DNA from: Candidatus Cloacimonadota bacterium
Lineage (GTDB): Bacteria > Cloacimonadota > Cloacimonadia > Cloacimonadales > TCS61
Length of the DNA: 13,316 nucleotides
Assembly (NCBI GenBank): GCA_030668345.1
Contig: DAOUUD010000026.1
Span: 1 to 13,316, forward strand
Direction: 5' to 3'
Shown here: piece by piece, positions 1 through 7,547 of the stretch
How the letters are laid out: each line of letters begins with the position of its first letter
Position numbering within the stretch: the first letter of the stretch is position 1
Translations under genes and position numbers: made by a program
Notes under the pieces: model-generated
The model's database searches: none
The model's input: the letters and a program-made list of their open reading frames with translations, nothing else
Told to the model about the DNA's origin: nothing

Positions 1-32
1 AGAATATCAGTTTTTTTTGTGTAATTTTCCAT
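1..32 (-). CDS. Start of an unidentified gene, running off the left edge
   Basis: An ATG at 32-30 on the minus strand opens a frame reading MENYTKKTDI up to the window edge. It is preceded by GGGAG with a 7-base spacing to the ATG, a good Shine-Dalgarno match. It lies 18 bases beyond the recO stop on the same strand, so it is probably the next gene of the same operon. Ten residues are too few to name a family. That it is a gene at all is inferred from the ribosome binding site, the spacing and the operon direction. Confidence 0.4.
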   Translation of the reverse strand, partial: MENYTKKTDI

Positions 33-50
33 ATATACTCCCAGTTATTT

Positions 51-809
51 TTATACTTTGTATATATCCAAACTTTTCAGATGGAATTTCTTATGAAAGT
101 GTTCCGATAGATGTGTCAAGAATATCCTGTTCAGTTGATTGATGTTTTCTTCTGAAATTTCAATTTCATCCAGCATATTACCAATGTGATTTATATTGGA
201 AAACAGCTCTGCCTGTTCCCCGGAAATTTTAAATACAAGATCATCATACACCGGGCGAAAACATTTTTTACAGATAAAGCCGTGTTTCTGGGGAAAGTAA
301 GCTATAAAATTACCTTTGTTGCCGCAGTTTATGCAGGTTGTAGAATTGAATTCAATACCGATCAATCTGAAAAGTCTAAGCAGAAAACGCCAGAAGATAG
401 CTATTCCGTTTTTTTTAACTTGAGGAATGAATTGTAAGTATTTTAAAAATAATTCATAAAGCTTTTCTGCATCTTCCCCGGGAATGATGAGTTGACGGTA
501 GATCTCGGCTGCAGCCTGCATCAGAACACCTGTTTTAAAATCTACTTCAAATAAATGTGCTTTGGTTAAAGCGGCAGATTTGTAAATATACCAATCCGAG
601 CTGGGATTTTTGTATAACACCAAATCCAATTCGTTCAAAAGCTCGATAAGACCAGTGTTTTTACTCTTTTCCTTTCTTATACCTTTTGCCATTACCGGTA
701 TTATTCCCAGTTCATTAGTAAAAATATCCAGAATCATGCTGGTTTCCTTAAATGGTACTTTTCTCAGGATAATTCCTTCCAGAGTTATCTCGCGACTTTT
801 TTCCGTCAT
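51..809 (-). CDS. recO: DNA repair protein RecO
   Basis: This is a 252-residue protein of normal RecO length. RecO is a cytoplasmic recombination mediator that, with RecR and RecF, loads RecA onto SSB-coated single-stranded DNA and anneals complementary strands. The N-terminal OB-fold shows the usual family opening (EGIILRKVPFKE, residues 11-22, then a strand ending GIRKEKSK near 43-50). A helical domain follows with a zinc site of two CxxC pairs (Cys159/162 and Cys180/183), found in many but not all RecO proteins. The start is 4 bases after the glmS stop. No strong Shine-Dalgarno is visible, so translation may be coupled to glmS. It looks complete, and the identification is firm from N-terminal pattern, length and zinc cysteines together. 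Confidence 0.93.
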   Translation of the reverse strand: MTEKSREITLEGIILRKVPFKETSMILDIFTNELGIIPVMAKGIRKEKSKNTGLIELLNELDLVLYKNPSSDWYIYKSAALTKAHLFEVDFKTGVLMQAAAEIYRQLIIPGEDAEKLYELFLKYLQFIPQVKKNGIAIFWRFLLRLFRLIGIEFNSTTCINCGNKGNFIAYFPQKHGFICKKCFRPVYDDLVFKISGEQAELFSNINHIGNMLDEIEISEENINQLNRIFLTHLSEHFHKKFHLKSLDIYKV

Positions 810-813
810 GGCT

Positions 814-2652
814 TTATTCTACGGTTACGCTTTTTGCCAGGTTTCGTGGCTGATCTACATCCAGCCCCCGCAGGTTTGCCACGTGATAGGCAAGAAGCTG
901 CAGCGGAATGACCGTGAGAAGTGGTTGCAGTGTATGGAGAGTTTGGGGAATATAGATCACACTTTCGCAAATATCTTTGATACTTGTATCGCCTTCAGTA
1001 GCTATTACTATTAATCGGCCGTTTCGGGCTTTTACTTCCTGCAAATTGGAAATAATCTTTTCATATATAGCATCATCGGGAGCAATAGCAATAACAGGCA
1101 TATTCTCATCAATAAGAGCAATAGGACCGTGTTTCATTTCGGCAGCAGGATAGCCTTCGGCATGTATATAAGAGATCTCTTTCAATTTAAGCGCACCTTC
1201 CAAAGCTACCGGATAATTGGAACCCCTACCCAAGTATAATGCATTTTTAGAGTCTTTGATTGTTTTTGCTATTTTTTTTATTTCATCATTTTTGTCTAAT
1301 ATACTCTGGATTTTTTGAGGAATGAGCCTGAGTTCTTTGATGAAAGAGCTTCCAAAGGTTGGAGGAAGATTTCTCACACGTCCCAAAAGTACTCCCATCA
1401 TCATCAAAATTGTGATCTGTGAGGTAAAAGCTTTTGTGGATGCAACTCCAATTTCTGTTCCGGCATGAATATAAACTCCACCATCGGTTTCCCTGGCAAT
1501 TGTACTGCCCACTACGTTTGTTATACCCAGAATACGTGCACCTTTTGATTTTGCTTCCCGTAATGCTGCCAGCGTATCGGCTGTTTCACCTGATTGACTG
1601 ATGGAAATAACCAATGTATTTTCAGAAATGATGGGATTTCGATAGCGATATTCACTGGCGTATTCTACGTCCACCGGTATACGGGCAGTATTTTCGATAA
1701 CATATTTACCGATAAGCCCGGCATGCCAGGAAGTTCCACAGGCAATTATCTGGATCTTTTTTATGCTTCGCAGTTCTTCCCCACTCATATTTAAACCACC
1801 CAGGCGAACAGTTGAAAGATTCTCCATTAATCTGCCGCGAAAAGCATTCCCAACAGATGTGGGCTGTTCGAATATCTCTTTCAACATGAAATGTTTATAC
1901 TCACCTTTATCGATAGAAGAAACATCCCAATCTACTTCAGATACCTTTGCTTCCACATATTTATTATCCAGTGTTGTAATTTCAAAATTCTTATGATTGA
2001 TAACAACGATCTCATTATCTTCCAAATAGATAACTCTCTTGGTGTGGATTATTATTGCAGCAACATCGGAAGTTACGAAGAATTCATCTTTCCCAATTCC
2101 CAATATTAACGGGCTACCCCTGCGGGCTGCGATCATTTTATTTGGTTCTTCATTGTTGATTACAGCTATTCCAAAAGTCCCTTCCACCAATTGAAGAGCT
2201 TCGCGAACTGCCAGGCTGAATTCATTTCCTTTTATCAGGAAATGTTCGATCAAATGTGCTAATACTTCAGTATCGGTTTCGCTGATAAACTTATGTCCTT
2301 CAGCTTCCAGCTTTTTTTGTAATATCTTATGATTTTCAATAATTCCATTATGTACAACAGCAATTTTTCCAAAACATCCCGTATGCGGATGAGCGTTGAC
2401 AGTAGTAGGCTCACCATGTGTTGCCCAGCGGGTGTGCGCTATGCCAATGTTGCCATAAGTTTCATCGGGAGAAGGAAGCGAACGTTCCAATTCTGTGATC
2501 TTTCCCGATTTCTTAAATATCTTTAATTGTTTGTTCTTATCTAAAATAGCGATGCCCGAACTGTCGTATCCCCTGTATTCCAGTCGTTTAATGCCTTCAA
2601 CTATTATCGGAGTGGCGTTTCTTTTGCCTATATAACCAACTATTCCGCACAT
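814..2652 (-). CDS. glmS: Glutamine--fructose-6-phosphate aminotransferase (isomerizing)
   Basis: GlmS converts fructose-6-phosphate and glutamine to glucosamine-6-phosphate and glutamate, the first committed step to UDP-GlcNAc for peptidoglycan and lipopolysaccharide. The protein has 612 residues, close to the E. coli enzyme. The class II glutaminase domain starts with the nucleophile Cys2 (MCGIVGYIG) and carries HTRWATHG (73-80), HNGIIEN (101-107) and ETDTE (125-129). Two SIS sugar-isomerase domains follow, with CGTSWHA (305-311), SQSGET (352-357), STKAFTSQ (405-412) and AEGYPAAEMKHGP (498-510). The C-terminal tail DQPRNLAKSVTVE holds the lysine (Lys607) expected to contact the open-chain sugar. 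The gene sits 15 bases after the ABC permease stop, with GGGGGA just before the ATG. That gap leaves no room for a glmS ribozyme, so control presumably comes through the operon promoter. Confidence 0.97.
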   Translation of the reverse strand: MCGIVGYIGKRNATPIIVEGIKRLEYRGYDSSGIAILDKNKQLKIFKKSGKITELERSLPSPDETYGNIGIAHTRWATHGEPTTVNAHPHTGCFGKIAVVHNGIIENHKILQKKLEAEGHKFISETDTEVLAHLIEHFLIKGNEFSLAVREALQLVEGTFGIAVINNEEPNKMIAARRGSPLILGIGKDEFFVTSDVAAIIIHTKRVIYLEDNEIVVINHKNFEITTLDNKYVEAKVSEVDWDVSSIDKGEYKHFMLKEIFEQPTSVGNAFRGRLMENLSTVRLGGLNMSGEELRSIKKIQIIACGTSWHAGLIGKYVIENTARIPVDVEYASEYRYRNPIISENTLVISISQSGETADTLAALREAKSKGARILGITNVVGSTIARETDGGVYIHAGTEIGVASTKAFTSQITILMMMGVLLGRVRNLPPTFGSSFIKELRLIPQKIQSILDKNDEIKKIAKTIKDSKNALYLGRGSNYPVALEGALKLKEISYIHAEGYPAAEMKHGPIALIDENMPVIAIAPDDAIYEKIISNLQEVKARNGRLIVIATEGDTSIKDICESVIYIPQTLHTLQPLLTVIPLQLLAYHVANLRGLDVDQPRNLAKSVTVE

Positions 2653-2667
2653 ATTTCCCCCAACTTA

Positions 2668-4689
2668 TTATTCTTCAAAAACTATTTCTTCATTCACCTT
2701 CCTGAGTGCTATGAACACAGCATAAAGTATCAGAGCGGCTGGAACGGCATACCAGAAAGGTATATTCTCTTCTGAGATCAATTGCTCCAGGAATGGAATT
2801 TTATCACCATAATTTACAAAGATAATTGCCAAACTGTTATTTAAAGTATGCGCGAATATTGCAATATAAAGACTATTCGCTTTTAGAGCCAAATATCCCA
2901 TCCAGATACCAAGCATGGTTACGGGTAGCAATCGGAAAAGGTCCAGATGGAAGATGCCGAATAGAACGGCTGTTACTATGATCGCAGACCAGAAACCTTT
3001 TTTACGGAAAGCATTGAGCATATAACCCCGGAACATTGTTTCTTCGCATATTCCAGGTAGAATACCAATAACCAAAATACTGAAAAACAATCCTCTATCC
3101 TGAATAGAAACCAGATTCTTCATTGCTTCCATATAAGATTCCGAAACAGGAAAAAACAGGTTGATAAGCTGACCTAAAATAGCAGCCAGAGTGATAATCG
3201 GTATGGCAGCCAGTATTACTAAAAGAAAATTCAAAGGTTTTACAGAATTCAATCCTAAACTCTTTTTAATATCGGATTTTGAAATCCTGAGAAGTAAAAT
3301 AACAGGCAGAAGAATGATAAGTAATTCGGTTTTAATAAGACCATTCATCAGATCTTTTGATTGCCAGCTACTTCCTACATAATACAATGCCAAAAGTATA
3401 ACAAAGAAGAAAATGACAATAAACTGAAATGAGAAAATATCTTTTTTTCCCTTTCCCCAGAATTTCAGTGATTTCTCTTCTGCGGTTCTGAATAGAACTG
3501 TTTCATTATTGAAAAGCCTGATAGAGATTGAAACCATGATAATATCCAGAATTAATGTCGAACCAACAACAATGAGTAAATACACTATATTGTAATTGCT
3601 AAGCATAATATCTCTTATCAATAGTGAAAAATTGACAATAGGAATCAGAGCAAAACCCAGATTCAATTCAAAACCCGGAAGAAAGCTTACCATGGAAAGC
3701 ATGATAGAACCAAAAATGAGAGGCATCTGGTAACTTTGGGCTTCTTTGATATTACGGGAATAGGTGGAAATTGAAAGTAAAATAGCAGAAAACAGCGTTA
3801 TGAGTGGAAGCATTATCAGTAATATAAGAGCAAAATTGCCCAAAGGTAATTTCAAACCATCCACTGCCTGTCCTGCCTGACTGAAGATATGAGAAAAAGA
3901 AATGTACATACTGAACAGATTTAAAAGCACAGTTACTATAGACATTGTGATAATAGTGAGATACTTTCCCATTACAAGTTCATTTCTACGTGCTGCACTC
4001 ACTAATATTGTTTCCAATGTACCACGTTCCTTTTCACCGGCTACCAGATCGGAAGCGATAACAGAAGCACCACTTATAGTAAGGATTATCAACAAATAGG
4101 GCAGGAATTTCCCCAGCGCAAAACCCATCATTTTCTCGGGTGGAGCTATGTTCTCATCTTTGATCTCCACAGCATTGAGTATCTCTACGTTTATATTGAT
4201 CTTACTCAGTCTTTCTCCAACCAGCTGCTGTTCTATATCTTTAATTATATCTACTATTTTTTCATGAGCTAAAGAGCTTTTTTCGTTTGAGCGATTATAA
4301 TAAACTGAAACATTAAACACCTGAAAACCGGAAGTGGAAATACTATCTTGAATATCTATAAGAGCTTGAATAGAGTTTTCTTCCAGAAGGTCAAGGAAAG
4401 ATGATTTTTCGAAAATCACAACTTCTTCCATGATCTGAAAATTATCTACTTTTTTCAATTCATCTTCAATACTAACCGAAGAAACATTTTGCACGTTGTC
4501 ATTAACATAAATGACCATTTCCTGTTTTTCCAGTTTCAATTCCTGACGTGACATCATCGAAGAAAAGCCTATCATTAAAAGTGGGTAAAGAATGATTGGC
4601 AGAATAAGGGAAGTTATTACTGTTCTTCTATCACGCATCAGGTCCAGGAGTTCTTTTTTATAAATGATGAGTATCTTACTGAAGTTCAT
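2668..4689 (-). CDS. ABC-2 type permease (NatB-like) fused to a CPBP intramembrane protease
   Basis: This 673-residue membrane protein has two parts. Residues 1-400 resemble NatB-type ABC exporter permeases: one membrane helix near 24-45, a large extracytoplasmic region (about 46-185), the conserved cytoplasmic segment AGEKERGTLE (217-226), then several helices. Residues about 415-665 form a second multi-helix domain with CPBP (CAAX protease/bacteriocin-processing, ABI) motifs: EETMFRG (Glu549/Glu550, Arg554), FGIFH (His581) and HTLNN (His614, Asn618). All expected catalytic positions are present, so the protease is probably active. The start overlaps the ATPase gene by 14 bases and has GGGAGG six bases upstream. 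This fused arrangement is a known architecture. The substrate is not shown by the sequence; Na+ export (NatAB), peptide export or membrane-stress protection are possibilities only. Confidence 0.9.
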   Translation of the reverse strand: MNFSKILIIYKKELLDLMRDRRTVITSLILPIILYPLLMIGFSSMMSRQELKLEKQEMVIYVNDNVQNVSSVSIEDELKKVDNFQIMEEVVIFEKSSFLDLLEENSIQALIDIQDSISTSGFQVFNVSVYYNRSNEKSSLAHEKIVDIIKDIEQQLVGERLSKININVEILNAVEIKDENIAPPEKMMGFALGKFLPYLLIILTISGASVIASDLVAGEKERGTLETILVSAARRNELVMGKYLTIITMSIVTVLLNLFSMYISFSHIFSQAGQAVDGLKLPLGNFALILLIMLPLITLFSAILLSISTYSRNIKEAQSYQMPLIFGSIMLSMVSFLPGFELNLGFALIPIVNFSLLIRDIMLSNYNIVYLLIVVGSTLILDIIMVSISIRLFNNETVLFRTAEEKSLKFWGKGKKDIFSFQFIVIFFFVILLALYYVGSSWQSKDLMNGLIKTELLIILLPVILLLRISKSDIKKSLGLNSVKPLNFLLVILAAIPIITLAAILGQLINLFFPVSESYMEAMKNLVSIQDRGLFFSILVIGILPGICEETMFRGYMLNAFRKKGFWSAIIVTAVLFGIFHLDLFRLLPVTMLGIWMGYLALKANSLYIAIFAHTLNNSLAIIFVNYGDKIPFLEQLISEENIPFWYAVPAALILYAVFIALRKVNEEIVFEE

Positions 4690-5434
4690 TATCGGCCTCC
4701 CGGGTTTTGGTTACAAAATGTATGAAAATATCATCTAGGTCGTGCATGCCTGTTTCCTGCTTAAATTCCTCCCAGCTTCCTTCTGCCAATATCTTTCCTT
4801 CGTGTATCATTACTATGCGGTCGGCAATGCGTTCTGCTTCTCGCATAATGTGAGTGGAAAAAAGAACACATTTTCCATCCTTTTTACACTTATAAATAAA
4901 AGAGACGATGTTCTTTGCAGTAAGAATATCCAGACCTGCCGTAGGCTCATCAAATATCATCACGGGTGGATCGTGAATGATGGAACGGGCAATGGAAACT
5001 TTCTGTTTCATACCGGAAGAAAGAATATCTATCTTTTTATCGAGGAAATCGTGCATATCAAGCAGGTCTGCCAGTTCTATAATGCGGGATTTGATCTTCG
5101 CATCTTCCTCATCATAAAGTCTGGCGAAATAGGTAATGACTTCTCGGGCAGTTAAGCGGCTGTACAATCCCGTATCACCGGAAAGGAAACCAAGATTTGC
5201 CCTCACTTTCTGAGGGTTGTTTTTTAAATCGAATCCTTCCACGGTTGCTGTACCTGAAGTGGGCTGTAAAACTGTGGAGAGCATTCTCATGCAGGTTGTC
5301 TTTCCAGCTCCATTTACACCCAATAGAACAACTATCTCGCCCTTATCGGCAGTGAAGGAAAGATCATTAACTGCATAGAGTTTTTCCCCATCTTTCTGGA
5401 TAAATACTTTAGTCAGGTTTTGTGCAACTATCAT
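4676..5434 (-). CDS. natA: ABC transporter ATP-binding protein (NatA-like)
   Basis: A 252-residue cytoplasmic ATPase that should power the membrane protein encoded directly downstream. It has the Walker A motif GVNGAGKTT (39-47), signature LSSGM (138-142), Walker B VMIFDEP (158-164), the D-loop AGLD (166-169) and the switch histidine His195 in STH. The Q-loop region reads GFLSGDTGLYSRLTARE (82-98), without an obvious glutamine; a similar GxTGLY stretch is usual in NatA-like ATPases. The start is preceded by AGAGG. The gene heads the operon and overlaps the permease by 14 bases, a sign of translational coupling. Assignment to the exporter ATPase family is firm. The symbol natA reflects resemblance, not proof of sodium transport. 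Confidence 0.88.
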   Translation of the reverse strand: MIVAQNLTKVFIQKDGEKLYAVNDLSFTADKGEIVVLLGVNGAGKTTCMRMLSTVLQPTSGTATVEGFDLKNNPQKVRANLGFLSGDTGLYSRLTAREVITYFARLYDEEDAKIKSRIIELADLLDMHDFLDKKIDILSSGMKQKVSIARSIIHDPPVMIFDEPTAGLDILTAKNIVSFIYKCKKDGKCVLFSTHIMREAERIADRIVMIHEGKILAEGSWEEFKQETGMHDLDDIFIHFVTKTREADNELQ

Positions 5435-5468
5435 TAGTCCTCTTTATTCAAATATTGAGTTGTTGACA

Positions 5469-5497
5469 TTTATAAATAAAGGTAGAGATAATATCAA
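5469..5497 (-). promoter_or_regulatory. Candidate promoter of the ABC-glmS-recO operon
   Basis: On the minus strand, TTGATA (5497-5492) and TATAAA (5474-5469) are separated by exactly 17 bases. They match the sigma-70 consensus at 5/6 and 5/6 positions and lie about 35 bases upstream of the ATPase start. The -35 box falls in the loop and the spacer in the 3' arm of the hairpin proposed as the terminator of the preceding peptidase gene. This is seen by eye only. Confidence 0.45.
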
Positions 5498-5508
5498 CTC
5501 TACCTTTA
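5477..5508 (-). terminator. Hairpin terminator after the M42 peptidase gene
   Basis: An 11-base perfect inverted repeat (5477-5487 paired with 5498-5508; arms TAAAGGTAGAG and CTCTACCTTTA) encloses a 10-base loop and begins 16 bases past the peptidase stop. On the minus strand the hairpin runs into TTTATAAATG, a weak T-tract. On the plus strand it is also followed by a T-rich stretch, but no plus-strand gene lies upstream. Confidence 0.65.
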
Positions 5509-5523
5509 GTTTTATTTTTACGA

Positions 5524-6579
5524 TTATACTTTGGGAATGAAATCCGTTTTATCATCGATCATGCTCACAAATTCTGCGATGATCTTAACTGCACCATCCA
5601 GGTCTTTGAAAGAAATGATCTCGTTTGGAGTGTGCATGTATCTATTGGGAATATAGATAAGACCAGTCGCAACACCGGAGCGTGTGGTCTGGATCGCATT
5701 GGCATCGGTGCCGGTTCCGTGCGGAACTGCTTCTACCTGGTAAGTAACTTTTACTTTTTCAGCTGCTTCTTTTAGAAGTTGAAAAACTTTTGGATTGATA
5801 TTCGCACCCACAACCACAACCGGTCCTTTTCCCAGACTGCGTTCACCAAGCAGGTCTTTATTCATACCGGGATAATCGGTGGCATGGGTAACATCGATGG
5901 CGATACCTACGTGAGGATCAATTCCGAAAGCACTGGTTTTTGCACCACGCAATCCGATCTCTTCCTGCACAGAAGATACTGCATAAACATTGGGCACCAC
6001 TTTCTTGCCTGCCAATTCTTTCAGAACCGCAGCTACTACGTACACTCCAGCTTTATTATCTGTAGCTTTGGTAGTTACCAGGTCACTACTCAACATTTCC
6101 ATTCCTGGTGAGAAAGTTGCAATGTCACCGATGGTAACTTTTTTCTCTGCGGCTTTTTTATCTTTTGCTCCAATGTCGATCCAGAGGTCTTCCAGCTTGG
6201 GAGCTTTATTTCGTTCATCTTGTTTAAGAAGATGAATTGGTTTTCTACCGATAACACCACGAACAACTTTCTTACCATGATAAATATTTACACGCAATCC
6301 GGGCAGAAGATTGGTATCCACACCACCTACAGCTTTAAAACGAATGAAACCATTATCGTCGATATAATGCACCATCAAGCCGATTTCATCGGCATGACCA
6401 ACCACCATGAAACGAAGCTTGCCGGTACCTTTCTTAATCGCTATCACATTGCCATGAACGTCTGTTTTTACTTCATCGGCATATTCTTTTACATAATTCC
6501 TGTAAACTTCCTGTGCCGGCTGTTCAAAACCGGATGGGCTGGGAGCCAGCACCAGGTTTTTAAAGAACTTCTTATCCAT
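5524..6579 (-). CDS. M42 family metallo-aminopeptidase
   Basis: A 351-residue cytoplasmic peptidase of the M42 (glutamyl aminopeptidase / TET / FrvX-like) family, which trims N-terminal residues from peptides, usually as large self-compartmentalised dodecamers. The two-metal site is complete: His62 and Asp64 in GHADEIG, bridging Asp174 in ATDNKAG, Glu206 (general base) and Glu207 in QEEIGLRG, Asp229 in AIDVTHA, and His316 near YMHTPNE. The PDZ-like insertion domain expected between the first two metal ligands spans roughly 70-165. The start has AAAGGAG at proper spacing. The gene follows the cupin by 36 bases on the same strand without a terminator, so the two are probably co-transcribed. Specificity (acidic, aliphatic or broad) cannot be told from these motifs. 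Confidence 0.93.
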   Translation of the reverse strand: MDKKFFKNLVLAPSPSGFEQPAQEVYRNYVKEYADEVKTDVHGNVIAIKKGTGKLRFMVVGHADEIGLMVHYIDDNGFIRFKAVGGVDTNLLPGLRVNIYHGKKVVRGVIGRKPIHLLKQDERNKAPKLEDLWIDIGAKDKKAAEKKVTIGDIATFSPGMEMLSSDLVTTKATDNKAGVYVVAAVLKELAGKKVVPNVYAVSSVQEEIGLRGAKTSAFGIDPHVGIAIDVTHATDYPGMNKDLLGERSLGKGPVVVVGANINPKVFQLLKEAAEKVKVTYQVEAVPHGTGTDANAIQTTRSGVATGLIYIPNRYMHTPNEIISFKDLDGAVKIIAEFVSMIDDKTDFIPKV

Positions 6580-6615
6580 TAATTCTCCTTTAATATTTTT
6601 TATTTATTTATCAAA

Positions 6616-7017
6616 TTAGCAATTAGTTGCTACTCCAGAGGCAAAGGGATTAACTGTTTCTTTTTTTTCTTTTTTGGGTTTATCATGAGGTATCATGCAT
6701 AGAAATTTGAGAACTTTGTTCCCGGTATTTTTGTAGTTGTGTTTGAAAAATGGTTCCACAAATAGAATATCACCAGCTTTAAATGGCACTTCACCATCTT
6801 CGGTGGTAAGAACACCTTCACCTTCCACAATGAAATTTTCGTGTTCCCAACTATGCGAATGATAGGGAGTAAATCCACCGGGCTCAACTTCGAACATACG
6901 CATGGCAAAGTTAGGTGCACCATCATTTTGAGTTACAATTCTGCGGATACTGGCTTTTTTTGCTCCTTCCATAGTTACTTCTTCCAAAGGAATATCTTTA
7001 TAATGCGAATGTTTCAT
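6616..7017 (-). CDS. Small single-domain cupin protein
   Basis: A 133-residue protein with one cupin barrel. Motif 1 covers residues 47-66, with metal ligands His53, His55 and Glu60 within HSHSWEHE. Motif 2 begins with AGDILFVEP (81-89) and supplies His93 followed by Asn97. Motif 2 is slightly shortened against the classical PxGxxH pattern. The tail after the barrel (about 112-133) is lysine-rich and ends in a cysteine. The start is well set by AAGGAGG six bases before the ATG. Cupins of this size can be sugar or oxalate binders, isomerases, dioxygenases or sensors; the sequence does not decide. It lies just upstream of the M42 peptidase gene, but a functional link is only a guess. Confidence 0.85.
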   Translation of the reverse strand: MKHSHYKDIPLEEVTMEGAKKASIRRIVTQNDGAPNFAMRMFEVEPGGFTPYHSHSWEHENFIVEGEGVLTTEDGEVPFKAGDILFVEPFFKHNYKNTGNKVLKFLCMIPHDKPKKEKKETVNPFASGVATNC

Positions 7018-7041
7018 TTTCTTCCTCCTTAAAACGTTTTC

Positions 7042-7070
7042 CTTTTATTTTCCATCAGTAAGTGCGTCAA
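7042..7070 (-). promoter_or_regulatory. Candidate promoter of the cupin-peptidase pair
   Basis: On the minus strand TTGACG (7070-7065) and TAAAAG (7047-7042) are 17 bases apart, 5/6 and 4/6 matches to the sigma-70 boxes, upstream of the cupin start. The -35 box abuts the T-tract of the nfu terminator, so one transcription unit ends where the next begins. Confidence 0.4.
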
Positions 7071-7104
7071 TAAAAAAACGCTCCCAATGTTGTTTTGGGA
7101 GCGT
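7071..7104 (-). terminator. Rho-independent terminator of the nfu gene
   Basis: A perfect 10-base GC-rich inverted repeat (7078-7087 with 7095-7104; arms ACGCTCCCAA and TTGGGAGCGT) has a 7-base loop. Read on the minus strand it is followed by seven T residues (7077-7071). It lies 25 bases after the nfu stop and separates nfu from the cupin-peptidase unit. Confidence 0.9.
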
Positions 7105-7129
7105 ACAAATAAATTCTATAATTTTTCAG

Positions 7130-7357
7130 TTATACAGAAATAACTTCTTTTACTTCCGGAAGCTCTTCTTTGAGAACTCTTTCGATACCTGCTTTAAGTG
7201 TGAGCGTAGCCATGGGACAGTTACCACAAGCACCTTGAAGTCTTACTTCCACTACACCATCTTCGCGAATGTTAACCAGTTCACAATCTCCACCATCTGC
7301 CTGTAGAGATGGACGTACTTTATCCAGAACTTCCTGAACTTTTGCTTTATCCAACAT
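7130..7357 (-). CDS. nfu: NifU C-terminal-domain (Nfu-type) iron-sulfur scaffold/carrier protein
   Basis: A 75-residue protein consisting only of the Nfu domain, which carries or delivers [4Fe-4S] clusters to apo-proteins. The cluster-binding CxxC is present (Cys44 and Cys47 in GACGNCPMA). The flanking family pattern is intact: VRPSLQADGGDCELV (14-28), VEVRLQGAC and an IERVLKEELPEVKEV helix end. It lacks the IscU-like and ferredoxin domains of full NifU, as is common for stand-alone bacterial Nfu proteins. The start has GGGAGGA five bases upstream. The gene is monocistronic, bounded by its own terminator and diverging from the GTPase-like gene. No suf or isc genes are visible beside it. Confidence 0.92.
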   Translation of the reverse strand: MLDKAKVQEVLDKVRPSLQADGGDCELVNIREDGVVEVRLQGACGNCPMATLTLKAGIERVLKEELPEVKEVISV

Positions 7358-7547
7358 TTAATTCCTCCCAATGATTTTTTTATTTGATACCGAAAAATAA
7401 TATAAACAAAAACCGTAAAGAAAAAAGAAAAATAATTTAAATTTAATTAATCTGAATAAAAATATCTGCATTTAAAAATTCTTGACTTTAAAGCCCTCTT
7501 TTAAAGGTTGACTGTGATTGAAATTCAAAAAATACAAGGAGAATGAC
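7358..7547. promoter_or_regulatory. AT-rich divergent intergenic region between nfu and the cDPG-synthetase-like gene
   Basis: These 190 bases carry no plausible gene and must hold both divergent promoters. For nfu, TATTAT on the minus strand (7402-7397) is a possible -10 box. For the plus-strand gene, TTGACT occurs twice (7482-7487 and 7508-7513), flanking CTTTAAAG (7486-7493) and CTTTTAAAG (7498-7506). Neither TTGACT has a good -10 box at 17 bases, so the plus promoter cannot be fixed by eye. AAGGAG at 7536-7541 is the ribosome binding site for the ATG at 7548. Confidence 0.5.

Noticed and set aside
2653..2667. Possible glmS ribozyme or other leader element upstream of glmS
   Set aside because: Only 15 bases separate glmS from the preceding gene, far too short for the ribozyme, and they hold just the ribosome binding site.
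5463..5492. TTGACA with GATAAT 18 bases away on the plus strand
   Set aside because: No plus-strand gene follows; the downstream DNA is the coding region of minus-strand genes. The boxes lie in the AT-rich terminator region and are probably chance.
7518..7547. Upstream ATG at 7518 as the start of the cDPG-synthetase-like gene
   Set aside because: It lacks a ribosome binding site and would place ten residues (MKFKKYKEND) encoded by the real Shine-Dalgarno region before the conserved N-terminus.
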